From Conidiobolus incongruus B7586 (lineage: Eukaryota > Entomophthoromycota > Entomophthoromycetes > Entomophthorales > Conidiobolaceae), in assembly GCA_000697335.1 (NCBI GenBank), contig JNEM01010477.1:1-22052 (forward strand): DNA of 22,052 nt, in the 5' to 3' direction. A model generated the notes under the pieces. That model was not told the origin of the DNA, ran no database searches, and was given only the letters and a program-made list of their open reading frames with translations. The position numbers and the translations under genes are program-made. Numbering within the stretch: the stretch's first letter is position 1; each line of letters starts with the position of its first letter. Shown one piece after another: positions 10,423 through 20,101 of this stretch.

Positions 10423-10430
10423 TATATAAA
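10423..10430 (+). promoter_or_regulatory. TATA box of the second twin gene
   Basis: TATATAAA lies 85 bases upstream of the ATG at 10508, nearly the same spacing as in copy 1, although the two promoter sequences otherwise look unrelated. Its position supports a start at 10508 over the in-frame ATG at 10430, which overlaps the TATA element itself. Confidence 0.55.
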
Positions 10431-10507
10431 TGGTAGTGTTTGGGTCAGTGATAAAGCATTCAAATATATTAGTTTACAATTCAATAGTAATTAAATCAAT
10501 AATCAAG

Positions 10508-10801
10508 ATGACTACCTTGAAAGTTTTGGCCTTACTTTTCGCTTTCGTTGCTGCTGTTCCCGCTGGTGAAAATGAGTCTGCTGAATTAGAAGGAGCTACT
10601 GGTGAAGCCGGTGAGGCTGGTGAAGAAGCTGAGAACTGGGGACGCATGGGCTGGAATAATGGCTGGAATAACGGACTATACAACCATGGCCACTATAATG
10701 GATGGAACAATGGTTGGAACAACGGAGGTAACTACTATCGCAGACAATGGGGCAACTATGGTGGCTGGGGTCATCATAACTTCGGTGGCAACTTTTACTA
10801 A
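10508..10801 (+). CDS. Secreted Trp/Asn/Gly-rich peptide, twin copy 2
   Basis: Second copy of the 97-residue secreted peptide: signal peptide, acidic segment at 20-42, paired GWNNGWNNG blocks, dibasic Arg78-Arg79 and an aromatic/Gly/His tail. I start it at 10508 and not at the in-frame ATG at 10430. The upstream 26 codons lack a counterpart in copy 1, would place a polar stretch before the signal peptide, and overlap the TATA element. Base differences from copy 1 are one in codon 19 (nonsynonymous), one at an Asn codon, one at a Gly codon near residue 86, and three synonymous ones in the last five codons. Similarity to copy 1 starts at the ATG and stops at the TAA. A candidate poly(A) signal AATAAA is at 10876-10881. 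The function is unknown. The pair is probably expressed as a duplicated secreted product. Confidence 0.88.
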   Translation: MTTLKVLALLFAFVAAVPAGENESAELEGATGEAGEAGEEAENWGRMGWNNGWNNGLYNHGHYNGWNNGWNNGGNYYRRQWGNYGGWGHHNFGGNFY

Positions 10802-13520
10802 AGAAATTCCTGGAGTGTTTAATAATAATCCTCAAATCGGGCTGACAATAACAAATTTCAAAGATAAATCTTGATAATAAAGAATTATAAGAAACAATGA
10901 CAAATATTATATTAATTTGTCCTTATATTTATAATATTTTTTTGAATCCTATATTTTTTATAATATAATAAGCAGTTTTCTGAACAAAGTCAACTAATTA
11001 CATAATAATAAAGCATAAAAATGACCAGTGATATTGATAACAATTAAAATACCAAAAATCATTATGTTAATTCTGTTTATAACTGTATATTAAGATCATA
11101 TTGTTGTAAATTTTTCAAATTATTTATTCAACGTTTATTATTACTAGGTTTTACTTTAAATGGTGATCATTTTTTCTGATCTTTTGTTAATTACTGATTT
11201 TACTATTATTTTTCAATAAAATTATTTAACAGATATCACTAATACCGCTAAATATTATTAACTATTATTAATATTTAAAATTATATTTAAATTACCAATT
11301 ACACTAAATCTTAACCGTGATATTTTACAAATGTTGACGAAATAAAATATCAAATTTTCATTGTATAGATATATTTAACTATTTTACTCATATTTATAAT
11401 ATTTAATATATTCTAATATCACTTTTCACCACCTCTCTTTATTAATAATACTTCAATTATATATATATATATATATTTTATCTATGCGAATATGTCGATT
11501 TTGTACATATATTTATAAAATATTATATCATTTTATAATCCAGTTTCATTTCGTATAAATAGTTTATATATATATCATATGAATTAAGGATATATATATA
11601 AACAAAATTACATTATCAAATTATTTCCTACTAAATCAATTCAAGGAAACATATCATTAATATACAATTTTTTAATTAAAATTTTCAAGGTTCACAGCTC
11701 TTAAGGTGTAAAATTTATGGCATTTTAAATAATAAATTTTCAATAGAAAATGATTAATGTATTGAATGCTTTTGAATATGAATGGATATATATATCGGTT
11801 TAGTATTTATCAAAAACTGGATTGTATTATATATTATTTATTGTAAAAACACGACTTTGTACAATGTGCATTTTTAATTTAATATTTTTAACCATTCCAA
11901 TCTTAGTCACCTTTTTTGAGATTAAACCATAGAAATATATATATTAAAACCGAATTATTATTATATATGTCAAGTACAGTGTTTTAAATAATTACTAATA
12001 CTATTACTATATATTAATTGATTGTGGTTTAATTTAAATTAAAAAATGATAGCTACTTAGTGGTCAACTTAATATCATTGATCACAACTTTTTAGGTTTG
12101 TCTGTTGGAATTTAATATTCTTTAAATTGTTATCATGATATATTAACTTAATATTTCTTGAAATCCGAATATTTTGTTTCATGGATAAATTCTAATGAAT
12201 TTAATATTGATTGATATGATGTAGTTTAATGATATCAATAGAAATAACATTAATACTTATTTTTCAGTTAAATAATTCACAATCCAATTGTAGTAATTTC
12301 AGCGTATATAATTATCAATTAAAATTTTAACATTATATAATAATAATTATGTGAAATATTTTATTTTAGTATTTAATTTGTAACTAAATATAATCTAAAG
12401 ATTAGAATATTTGGAATAATGTTAAATAATTTTTGAAATTAATGAAAATATTTTTATTCTAACACGTCTGTCAATGACCTAATATACTAAAAATTAGATT
12501 CTTTATTGACAAAAAAAAGTAAACTCTGAATAATATTGCATTGAACCAATATAATCACTAAAATCATTTGACATAACTCTCAAATCAAATGACAATATTT
12601 CCATTTTCATCAACCAATGAATTTGATATTTCCATGATTATGTTTGGCCAAATTTTTAATAGTTTAAGGCATGATATTAATTTACATTAAGTTGATTGTT
12701 ACTTGAAAATTTTAATTTTTATTTATGAATATTAGTAAACTTTAATAATATTAAAAATATTTTAAAATATGCCTTGGTCAAATAAATGTTTAGTATTGTG
12801 TGATTTTATTATGTTATAACTATATATCAATTTATTAGACTGATTTAATAATATTAAAAATACCTTCAGAATTTACATACTTCAAAATGAAAGAAGATAT
12901 ATGTTATACTAATAAAACACAATTAGTAAATTTCATCAAGCTGATAAATTTAATAAAAACTTCCTCAATTTTGACTTTTTTGTATTTACACAATCTGAAA
13001 TATTAAACACTACAAATACGTTGAATATATCATAATACTATGGCTGTGTGTTTCAAAGTTGGCTTATTATAATTTTTTAATTTATCAGTTATTAAATAGT
13101 CTTAGAATAATCAGTCAAATAAATTCTTTGGAAATGAGTAACCTTGATATTAAAGTACAATAAGGAATATTTAACAATAGACAAAAACATATCAATGAAA
13201 TATAACGCGTACAATTCCTAAAAGTTGGTCATAGAGTCACATATGATCATTTATTTTTCCACTGAAGAATTTGTTGGGGTAAGAAATAATCCCATAAACT
13301 GAAATTTTTGTAAATAATATGTTTTACAATTCATTCTGAAATTTTTCAATATTTTCTCCACAGAGTATATTATTTTTATTAAAAATTTCAATGGTTAATT
13401 AATTAAAGATATACGATTAAAAAAACACTATATAGAATTATTTATTTAATTTTAAAAATTTGTTGATAATATTTATAATTTATAATAATAGATATAGAAA
13501 TTAGTTGGTGAACAACGATT
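10802..13520. other. AT-rich gene desert upstream of RPO41
   Basis: About 2.7 kb with no credible open frame on either strand, apart from the putative 3' end of the copy 2 transcript at the left and the RPO41 promoter and 5' UTR at the right. A (TA)n run lies at about 11458-11477. I cannot see a tRNA or other structured RNA. Confidence 0.5.
11458..11477. repeat. (TA)n microsatellite
   Basis: Alternating A and T for about 20 bases in intergenic DNA. Confidence 0.75.
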
Positions 13521-16500
13521 ATGATTTTAACTAAATTAAGAGGTTTATCCTATAGAACTTGTTCCTCTCATAGATATTTAAAGAGCTCAGTGTTCGGTAA
13601 TGAGCTTTTAAAAACTTGTAAAACTATCAATACTGCCGCTTTACCTCAGGTACAGCCTCAGAACGAAACACAATTCGATTCCGACATATCTCAAAATGAT
13701 CTCTTTCAACCCATTAATTACAATGACAATCTACTCAAAATCAGTCACGAAGCATTAGCTTTGTACCAAACAGAAAATTCGAGTTTTCCGAGAGCTCTCG
13801 CTTTCCTAGACGCCTCCATACAACTTGGAGATATGGAGCGCGCTAAAAGATTTTTCCTCGCAATTTACTCGAGATACCCAATTCTCGCTAAAGAGTCTAT
13901 CGATGTCAATATCCACAATACATTCCTCAACGGATATGTTGAGCATCAAGATGTACCCAATATGAAGAAGGCCAATGAATGGTTCAGATCCATGAAATCA
14001 CTTTATAATATCCAGCCCAATATTGATACATACGGAATTATGATAAAGGGTTACCTCAAATTGAATCGACCTAACTTGACGACAGTATTTATAAAAGAAC
14101 TTAACAAATCCAATTTTAATCTTGAAGATTTGAAAATGTCATCTCATATGAATGATCAAGATATCGACAAATTATACAGCTTAGTTAGTACCAGCCAACC
14201 TGCTCCTTCTCTAGATGCTCAAATGCTTACTCAACAGCTCTCCACTTCCACAAAAGAAACACAGACAGGAACATCCGAAAATGTCACAATAGCTAATACT
14301 CCTCCCCCTCCTACTCCCAAGCAATATTTGATGTCCACAAACACAATTGGTATCCAACTTCTCCAGGAGTCTTTTGATTTGGTTCGTGAGGGTACAGGCA
14401 ATTTGAACGATCGCCAAATCAAGTTAGAAGAGTTAGCAATGACTAATTCCATTGAGCTAATTCAACATTCGCACAAAGGACGTAACGACCCTCTTCTCAG
14501 TATGAATTTCTCCAAAATCAACAAAATTATGGAGAAATGGAGTAAGTTGGTGGCTACCAAAGTTAGCGAAATTCAACACTCCATCCGCAATGACCAAGAT
14601 AGTCCTTACCTCGGAAATGGCGATAATATTGTTCAAGACAATGCTTACAAGTCATTTTTCTTCCTATTGCCACCCGAAAAGATGGCTCAAATCGCCTTAC
14701 AAGGCTTATTCAGATGTCATACAAAATACGAACTCTTTGACGGTGGTGTGCTATCCCATATCCTTACCGGTATTGGTAACGCTCTCGAGAAGGAATACCA
14801 CTCAGATCAAATGAAAAAACGCTCGAATAAATATTTGGTTGGCTACCAGAACTCACTCCAGCAATTGTTCTCATCTGGAAGATTGTTCCACGCTAAATTG
14901 AGACAAATCCACTCCGAAATCCAAAGAAAGAATGTCCAATCCAATTGGGTGCCCAAGTGGCCTACTGGTGCTAAGGTTCAACTGGCTTCAGCTCTTATTT
15001 CGGTCATTATCGAGAATTGTAAATTTGAACATCCCGAAACTAAGGTGTTGACTCCAGCTTTCAATCACTCCTACGCTTTGGTTAGTGGCTTCAGATCCGG
15101 AGTTATTAAGTTCCATCCTTACATCTCCGACACTTTAGCTGAGCAACCTATTCCATCCGCTTTTGGCGCTAGATTCTTACCCATGTTAACTATGCCACTC
15201 CCATGGCTTACCTACAAATCCGGAGGTCTTTTAACTGCCAGATTAAAATGTATGCGCGGTAAGGATAGTTTCGAACAGGATCTTTACCTCAAGAAAGCCG
15301 ACAAGCTCGGACGTCTCACATCTGTCCTCTGCAGTTTGGATGTACTTGGATCCACCAAATGGCGTGTTTCACACCCCGTACTTGATACTGTTATCAAATT
15401 GTGGAATACTGGTAAAGAATTCGGTGATATTCCACCCGCTACCACTGAAATTGTCTACCCTCCAAAACCTCCCGGCTACGAAGAAGATGCCGCCATTCGT
15501 CGTCAATGGAAGCGCGAATGTATGAAGATCGACCAGAAGGCTAAAGATAATCACTCCTTACGTTGTGATGTCAATTATAAAGTTGAAATTGCAAGCTGTT
15601 TTAGAAACCATGAATTTTACTTCCCTCACAATCTCGATTTTAGAGGAAGAGCCTATCCCATTCCACCTCTTTTTAACCATTTGGGTAATGATTTGTGTAG
15701 AGGTCTTCTCGTATTCGCAGCCAAAAAACCACTCGGTAAGGAAGGTCTCAACTGGCTCAAGATCCATTTGGCAAGTGTCTCGGGTTACGACAAGTACTCC
15801 TTTGCGGACCGTATCAAGTACACCGAAGAGCATTTGGACGATATTTTCGACTCTGCCGATAATCCTTTGGACGGAAGGATGTGGTGGTCCAAGACCGAAA
15901 ATCCTTTCCAAGTCCTCTCTGCCTGTAACGAACTTGCTGCCGCTTTGAGATCTCCAGATCCCGAGAAATTCGAATCTTGCCTACCTATTCATCAGGATGG
16001 TACTTGTAATGGTCTTCAGCACTACGCTGCTCTCGGTGGTGATATTGACGGTGCTAGACAAGTTAACTTGATCCCTTCTGATAAGCCTCAGGATGTCTAT
16101 TCTGGTGTGCTCAAGTTAGTTCTTGAAAAGATCGAAGCTGACAAAGAAAATGGAGTCGAACAAGCTGTCTTACTTCACGGACACGTTACTCGCAAGGTCA
16201 TTAAGCAAACTGTTATGACTAATGTCTATGGTGTCACATTCGTCGGTGCTAAGGAACAAATCTTGAATCAATTGAAGGATATTCCATCTCTCAAAGATGT
16301 TGAAGTCAATCCCCTCGCTATGTACTTGACCCACCAAGTCTTCTCATCCCTTGGTGAAATTTTCACCAGTGCTCAAGCACTTCAAGGATGGTTAAACGAA
16401 TGCGCGGGTCGTATTGCTTCCAGCATCCCTGGCGAAATGCTCCTCGAAGCCAAGAAGCCTATAGCCAAACGCGGGAGAAAACCCAAGAAAGGAAGCGACG

Positions 16501-17219
16501 TTGAAGATGCCGAAATTCTTAAGGAATTGGAAGATCCCAACGAAGTGGCACTTTTAGAAGAACAGCCTAAGGATCAAGAATTCACGCTCATATCCTACGA
16601 TCAAATCAAGAACCGTCAAATGACCTCTGTCATCTGGACGACACCTCTCGGATTGACTATTGTACAACCTTACCGTAAGCAAGCAGTTTCTCCCTTCAAG
16701 ACCAATCTCCAACACGTCCAAATCTTTAAGAACGACGTGATTACACCCGTCAACTCAAGGAAGCAACGTACTGCATTCCCACCCAACTTCATTCACTCTT
16801 TAGATGCCACTCACATGATGATGACGGCGTTACAAATGCAAAAGCACGGATGCGACTTCGCATCAGTGCACGACAGTTACTGGACGCACGCGGCAGATAT
16901 GCATATTATGAACAAATGTCTCAGAGAACAATTTGTCAAACTTCATAGTGACGATATTATGGGCAAATTGCGTCAAGAGTTCATCGTACGCTACAAAGGG
17001 TACAAAATCAGAGCCAGCGCCGCCAAAGCCAAGGCCGCCAAGGACACTCTCCTTAAAGATATTTTGAACGACACCACCACTATCTCTGAAGTCGACGATG
17101 ATCACGATGCTAAATCGCCATTCAAAGGTCATTGGGTCGATTTAGAGTTCCCACCACTCCCCAAGCGAGGTGAATTTAAGGTCGATAGCGTCCTCGAATC
17201 GCCCTACTTCTTCCATTAA
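13521..17219 (+). CDS. RPO41: Mitochondrial DNA-directed RNA polymerase (T7-like)
   Basis: A single-subunit RNA polymerase that transcribes mitochondrial DNA. It has 1232 residues and no intron. Residues 1-45 are rich in Arg, Lys and Ser without acidic residues until later, like a matrix-targeting presequence. Residues about 125-185 resemble PPR repeats (NTFLNGYVEHQDVPNMKKAN, then YGIMIKGYLKLNR). A low-complexity Pro-rich linker lies near residues 255-265. The polymerase core starts near Trp476 (WVPKWPTGAKVQL). Motif DFRGRAYPIPPLF begins at Asp706. Asp826 in HQDGTCNGLQHYA matches T7 Asp537. Arg891, Lys895, Tyr903 and Gly904 in the RKVIKQTVMTNVYG block keep the exact T7 spacing (Arg627, Lys631, Tyr639, Gly640). 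His1117-Asp1118 in VHDSYW matches T7 His811-Asp812. The C-terminus ends SPYFFH, close to the family's YFF end. A charged insert at about 977-1020 (KRGRKPKK followed by an acidic stretch) is unusual. Codons favour C-ending forms, unlike the AT-rich flanks. Confidence 0.98.
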   Translation: MILTKLRGLSYRTCSSHRYLKSSVFGNELLKTCKTINTAALPQVQPQNETQFDSDISQNDLFQPINYNDNLLKISHEALALYQTENSSFPRALAFLDASIQLGDMERAKRFFLAIYSRYPILAKESIDVNIHNTFLNGYVEHQDVPNMKKANEWFRSMKSLYNIQPNIDTYGIMIKGYLKLNRPNLTTVFIKELNKSNFNLEDLKMSSHMNDQDIDKLYSLVSTSQPAPSLDAQMLTQQLSTSTKETQTGTSENVTIANTPPPPTPKQYLMSTNTIGIQLLQESFDLVREGTGNLNDRQIKLEELAMTNSIELIQHSHKGRNDPLLSMNFSKINKIMEKWSKLVATKVSEIQHSIRNDQDSPYLGNGDNIVQDNAYKSFFFLLPPEKMAQIALQGLFRCHTKYELFDGGVLSHILTGIGNALEKEYHSDQMKKRSNKYLVGYQNSLQQLFSSGRLFHAKLRQIHSEIQRKNVQSNWVPKWPTGAKVQLASALISVIIENCKFEHPETKVLTPAFNHSYALVSGFRSGVIKFHPYISDTLAEQPIPSAFGARFLPMLTMPLPWLTYKSGGLLTARLKCMRGKDSFEQDLYLKKADKLGRLTSVLCSLDVLGSTKWRVSHPVLDTVIKLWNTGKEFGDIPPATTEIVYPPKPPGYEEDAAIRRQWKRECMKIDQKAKDNHSLRCDVNYKVEIASCFRNHEFYFPHNLDFRGRAYPIPPLFNHLGNDLCRGLLVFAAKKPLGKEGLNWLKIHLASVSGYDKYSFADRIKYTEEHLDDIFDSADNPLDGRMWWSKTENPFQVLSACNELAAALRSPDPEKFESCLPIHQDGTCNGLQHYAALGGDIDGARQVNLIPSDKPQDVYSGVLKLVLEKIEADKENGVEQAVLLHGHVTRKVIKQTVMTNVYGVTFVGAKEQILNQLKDIPSLKDVEVNPLAMYLTHQVFSSLGEIFTSAQALQGWLNECAGRIASSIPGEMLLEAKKPIAKRGRKPKKGSDVEDAEILKELEDPNEVALLEEQPKDQEFTLISYDQIKNRQMTSVIWTTPLGLTIVQPYRKQAVSPFKTNLQHVQIFKNDVITPVNSRKQRTAFPPNFIHSLDATHMMMTALQMQKHGCDFASVHDSYWTHAADMHIMNKCLREQFVKLHSDDIMGKLRQEFIVRYKGYKIRASAAKAKAAKDTLLKDILNDTTTISEVDDDHDAKSPFKGHWVDLEFPPLPKRGEFKVDSVLESPYFFH

Positions 17220-17615
17220 TCTAATTCTACAATTGTATAATTCCCCCATATTGTCAATCTATTTATTCATTTGTGAAATTTCTTTCATTTGGTTTTTATT
17301 TCATTTTGATATCTTTATTAGTAACGTATTATAAAAATTTTTCAATGAAATTGTCATACTTTAATTTTTAAATGACATATTCATCTCATTTATTGAATTT
17401 TAATGTAAAAACTATTTTATTTTAAACCAATTTAAATTTAAAAATTGGATATTTTTAATAAAATTAACAAATTTTTTAAAAGTGTTGGAATGAAAAATAT
17501 TATACCAAGATTTGAATATTGTTTTTTTGATAAAAATATATTTACTCGTAATCTAGCGTTAAATTTTTTCATGTTCTTCAAGAAGAACATTGATATAGGA
17601 CATTGAAAAATGATT
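17220..17615. other. Intergenic, RPO41 3' flank
   Basis: AT-rich DNA holding the RPO41 3' UTR. Transcription of RPO41 and of the tRNA converge here. I see no further gene. Confidence 0.5.
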
Positions 17616-17627
17616 AAAAGATCAAAA
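17616..17627 (-). terminator. RNA polymerase III terminator of tRNA-Ser
   Basis: On the minus strand the tRNA 3' end is followed within a few bases by TTTT (17627-17624), with a second TTTT at 17619-17616. These are standard RNA polymerase III stop signals. Confidence 0.8.
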
Positions 17628-17630
17628 GGA

Positions 17631-17711
17631 CGACAAGAGCAGGATTTGAACCTACGCGGGAAATCCCATGTGCTTTCTAGGCACACGCCTTAACCACTCG
17701 GCCATCTTGTC
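17631..17711 (-). tRNA. tRNA-Ser(AGA)
   Basis: An 81-base class II tRNA without an intron. The acceptor arms GACAAGA (17711-17705) and TCTTGTC (17638-17632) pair fully, and the discriminator is G. The A box GGCCGAGTGGTTAAGGC and the B box GGTTCAAATCC are intact, so it should be transcribed by RNA polymerase III. The anticodon stem TGTGC/GCACA encloses the loop CTAGAAA with anticodon AGA (17678-17676), read as Ser for UCU and, after inosine editing of the first base, UCC/UCA-type codons. The long variable arm typical of Ser tRNAs is present. CCA is not encoded, as usual in eukaryotes. The ORF upstream on the same strand runs into this gene. Confidence 0.96.
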
Positions 17712-17922
17712 TTAGCAACTTCGTGACGGTTATTAGCCCTTGAAGCGTTATCAAGGACACTGACACAGCGATTCTGTAGGCCAAATTGTGAATCATGGCG
17801 CCTACCAGCTGGGATAAACTACCAATGATCTGTTCTTTGGCTATCCGGCCCTGATCACTTGTAAACGGGGCGTTGTAAAGAGCGACTAGACCAGCAATAG
17901 CGGCGGCGTTAGGATCCAACAT
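17677..17922 (-). CDS. Small unknown ORF ending inside tRNA-Ser
   Basis: An 81-residue ORF that I do not recognise. It starts MLDPNAAAIAGLVALYNAPF and holds an amphipathic to hydrophobic stretch (about residues 35-68, including LVGAMIHNLAYRIAVSVSLI). Its GC-rich codons differ sharply from the AT-rich surroundings, which suggests true coding sequence. The last 10 or so codons (DGRVVKACA) are tRNA sequence, and the stop TAG lies in the anticodon loop. Upstream is a pyrimidine-rich leader and a TATA-like element. A TTTTTAG one base before the ATG could be an intron acceptor, so the ATG might lie in a second exon. Possibilities are a short membrane-associated protein, a spliced gene of which this is one exon, or a gene truncated by the tRNA. 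Function unknown. Confidence 0.5.
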   Translation of the reverse strand: MLDPNAAAIAGLVALYNAPFTSDQGRIAKEQIIGSLSQLVGAMIHNLAYRIAVSVSLITLQGLITVTKLLRQDGRVVKACA

Positions 17923-18155
17923 ACTAAAAAGATGAAATCACAAAATATCAATAGGAACGAATGTATAATGAATAATGCAAGATAAACTCAAGTTGGACTA
18001 TAGGCAGCTACTTGAGTATCCTAAAGGTAAGAATTTGGAAGCAGGCAAAATGTTTATTTGTGTAAAAAAGGAGAAAGCTAAAGAAGAGAGGTAAATAAAG
18101 AGAGAGAGATCAAAGAAGAGGCGCAAGTCCTTCTTATAACTAAGTGTAATATATA
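17923..18155 (-). promoter_or_regulatory. Leader and core promoter of the small ORF
   Basis: On the minus strand TATATATT lies at 18155-18148. It is followed by a long pyrimidine-rich tract at about 18120-18065 (repeated CT with TTTC blocks), a pattern common at fungal transcription starts. A possible acceptor TTTTTAG sits just before the ATG, hinting at a 5' UTR intron. Confidence 0.35.
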
Positions 18156-19134
18156 GGCATAAGTATACAACGGCCGAGTTACAGTGAGATCACTTGGACG
18201 TGGACTGGTAAAATATTAATAAGGCCAAATTTGGTTAATCAGATACTTGGTAGTGAATTGGAGTGAAGAAAGGTATCATTAGGTAGCAATTGTCACAAAT
18301 TTCAAATCATTTCAATTCAATTTGATTTTACATTTTTGAATTAATCAAAAAAAATAATTTTCTTAACTATATTATTCATTATCTTGAATTATTATTTTTT
18401 ATCACTTTATATTCAATATTTTCAAACTCTGTTATAAACATTATCAAATTGTATCACATAAAAATATTTAAATTTTCTTTATTTAAATATCATAAAAATT
18501 TTTACCATCATATTTCTATTTTTGTTTTTAAATAATAAACAATAAAATAATGAAAATTGTTAAAAAATAAAATTTTAAAATGAATATAGAATTAATTATA
18601 TTTCAGCTATATATATAGTTAAATGTTTAATATTATTATCCAATCTTATATATATTTTGAATCTTATATTAACAAAATTGAAATGAGGATATGATTATAA
18701 TATAAATACTCATGTCCATTAAAATTTACTGAAAAATAGTAGTGTAAAAGTATTTGCTACAATTAGGTGTAAATTAATATTTCAATAACCTTGAATTAAA
18801 AATTAAAAACTTGAACTTTAGATATTTTAAAAATAGTTAAATCTATATAAAAATTAGTTGAAATTAAAAGATATTTAAAATTTAAATTATAATGAATTTA
18901 ATAAAATATACAAATTCTTTATTTTTTACATTATATCTGCTTGAAAAATATCTATAGAAATGATCAAAATTTGATTACAACTAGAGATTTACATGAAAAA
19001 AATGCCTTTCTTAAGTGGAATTGATTGCAATTAGATGGATTAGATGGGGAATAAAAAATTTATATATTTTCAACGCTTGTAATTTTTATATTGGTTTGCA
19101 ACTAAATTATATGGATTTAATTAAATTATTTATT
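18156..19134. other. Intergenic, Derlin 3' flank
   Basis: About 1 kb. The first 150 bases are of mixed composition and the rest is AT-rich without a gene. It lies downstream of the Derlin stop and upstream of the small ORF, both on the minus strand. Confidence 0.45.
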
Positions 19135-20101
19135 TTAACCTTGATGTGGATGCTCTTCATTTTCATTGGGTTCATCTTCATACCCTGCTTCAATTTCATT
19201 AGGTTGAACTAATGTCAAGCTAATGAAATTAACAATTAATCAAAAACAAATTAAAGATAAATAAATTTGTATAACTTACAACCAACGCGGTGCCTTCAAT
19301 AACCTCACACCATTAGTTCCGGGTTGATTTGGCCAAACATCCTTGAAGAAATAGTAAGTATGTCCTATAGCAATTGCAATAAAGTGCGAAGCTGGGAATT
19401 CAAGATTGAAAATCCAACTAAATAATAAAAATATGAAGGGTAAATAGGGTGCTGCTAATGTGGTCACCCCTAAAAATAATATTCTCAACTAGGGGTTCCT
19501 TCTAGACCATATGTATGTCATGATGTTAGTTAATGCGGGAGCTAGTACATTGAGTTGGAGGAATGGTGCAGCGAGCTAATAAATTTCATAAGTTGAAAAA
19601 ATTCTAAAATATTATGAATTTAGTATTACCAATAGAGACACAGATGACAATACCATAAACCAAGCGAAATCGCCAATCCTACCGGAAAATGATTCTTCCT
19701 CTAGCATTCGACTATGTTTCGAACTAAAATAAAATTTAATGCCAATAATATTAGATAAATATTAAAAATATATTACATAAAATATATATTCCAAATCCAG
19801 TCAAATGATAGGGGACCAAAATAAAAGAATGGGGTAATTAACCTCCAATACTAGTGACATTAGTCTATTGAATAATAATTAGTATTTTATAGTTTACCTG
19901 ATGATTTTGAAATACCAGTTTATAATTTAAATAAATATCTAGATAGTGAATCCAATCTACATGCTTCAAAAAATTAATCAAATATTATGATAATTTTGGA
20001 TATGAATTTACCACCAATAGAGTTAAAACTATAGATCCCGAAATATGAATTCTAGTAACTAATGGAATATCAAAAAACCATTGTTCTAATTGATTCGGCA
20101 T
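19135..20101 (-). CDS. Derlin-family ERAD protein, 6 exons, with an in-frame TAG
   Basis: Derlins are rhomboid pseudoproteases of the ER membrane that help move misfolded proteins to the cytosol for degradation, with p97/Cdc48 and an E3 ligase. Exons are 20101-20012, 19963-19898, 19850-19777, 19723-19630, 19575-19280 and 19219-19135, with introns of 47-60 bases and matching phases. They give 235 codons including the final TAA. The start is MPNQLEQWFFDIPLVTR, which fits the family. The Derlin WR motif is YWRLITPFFYFGPLSF (from residue 53), followed by RMLEEESFSGRIGDF, then YIWSRRNP (129-136). The C-terminal part has APYLPF and AIGHTYYFFKDVWPNQPG, then an acidic tail ending HPHQG. Codon 137 (19491-19489), right after SRRNP, is TAG; the Derlin alignment resumes in the same frame on the other side. 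Every other intact gene here ends in TAA. The TAG could be a new null allele, a sequencing error, read-through or recoding. Confidence 0.85.

Noticed and set aside
10430-10507. N-terminal extension of twin copy 2 from the ATG at 10430
   Set aside because: It is absent from copy 1, overlaps the TATA element and would bury the signal peptide.
15558-15948. Long alternative frames on both strands inside RPO41
   Set aside because: They are shadows of a strongly biased coding sequence. The RPO41 frame carries all catalytic motifs.
17438-17686. Minus-strand 82-codon frame beginning in the tRNA
   Set aside because: It starts within the tRNA and continues into AT-rich 3' flank, with no protein-like pattern.
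19015-19212. Plus-strand hydrophobic 65-codon frame
   Set aside because: It is partly antisense to the last Derlin exon, and the remainder is low-complexity AT-rich DNA read as hydrophobic residues.
19489-19491. Reassignment of TAG to a sense codon in this nuclear genome
   Set aside because: Only one in-frame TAG is seen in well-supported genes, and none in RPO41, eIF2D or NIPA. It is kept as an open alternative in the Derlin finding but is not claimed.
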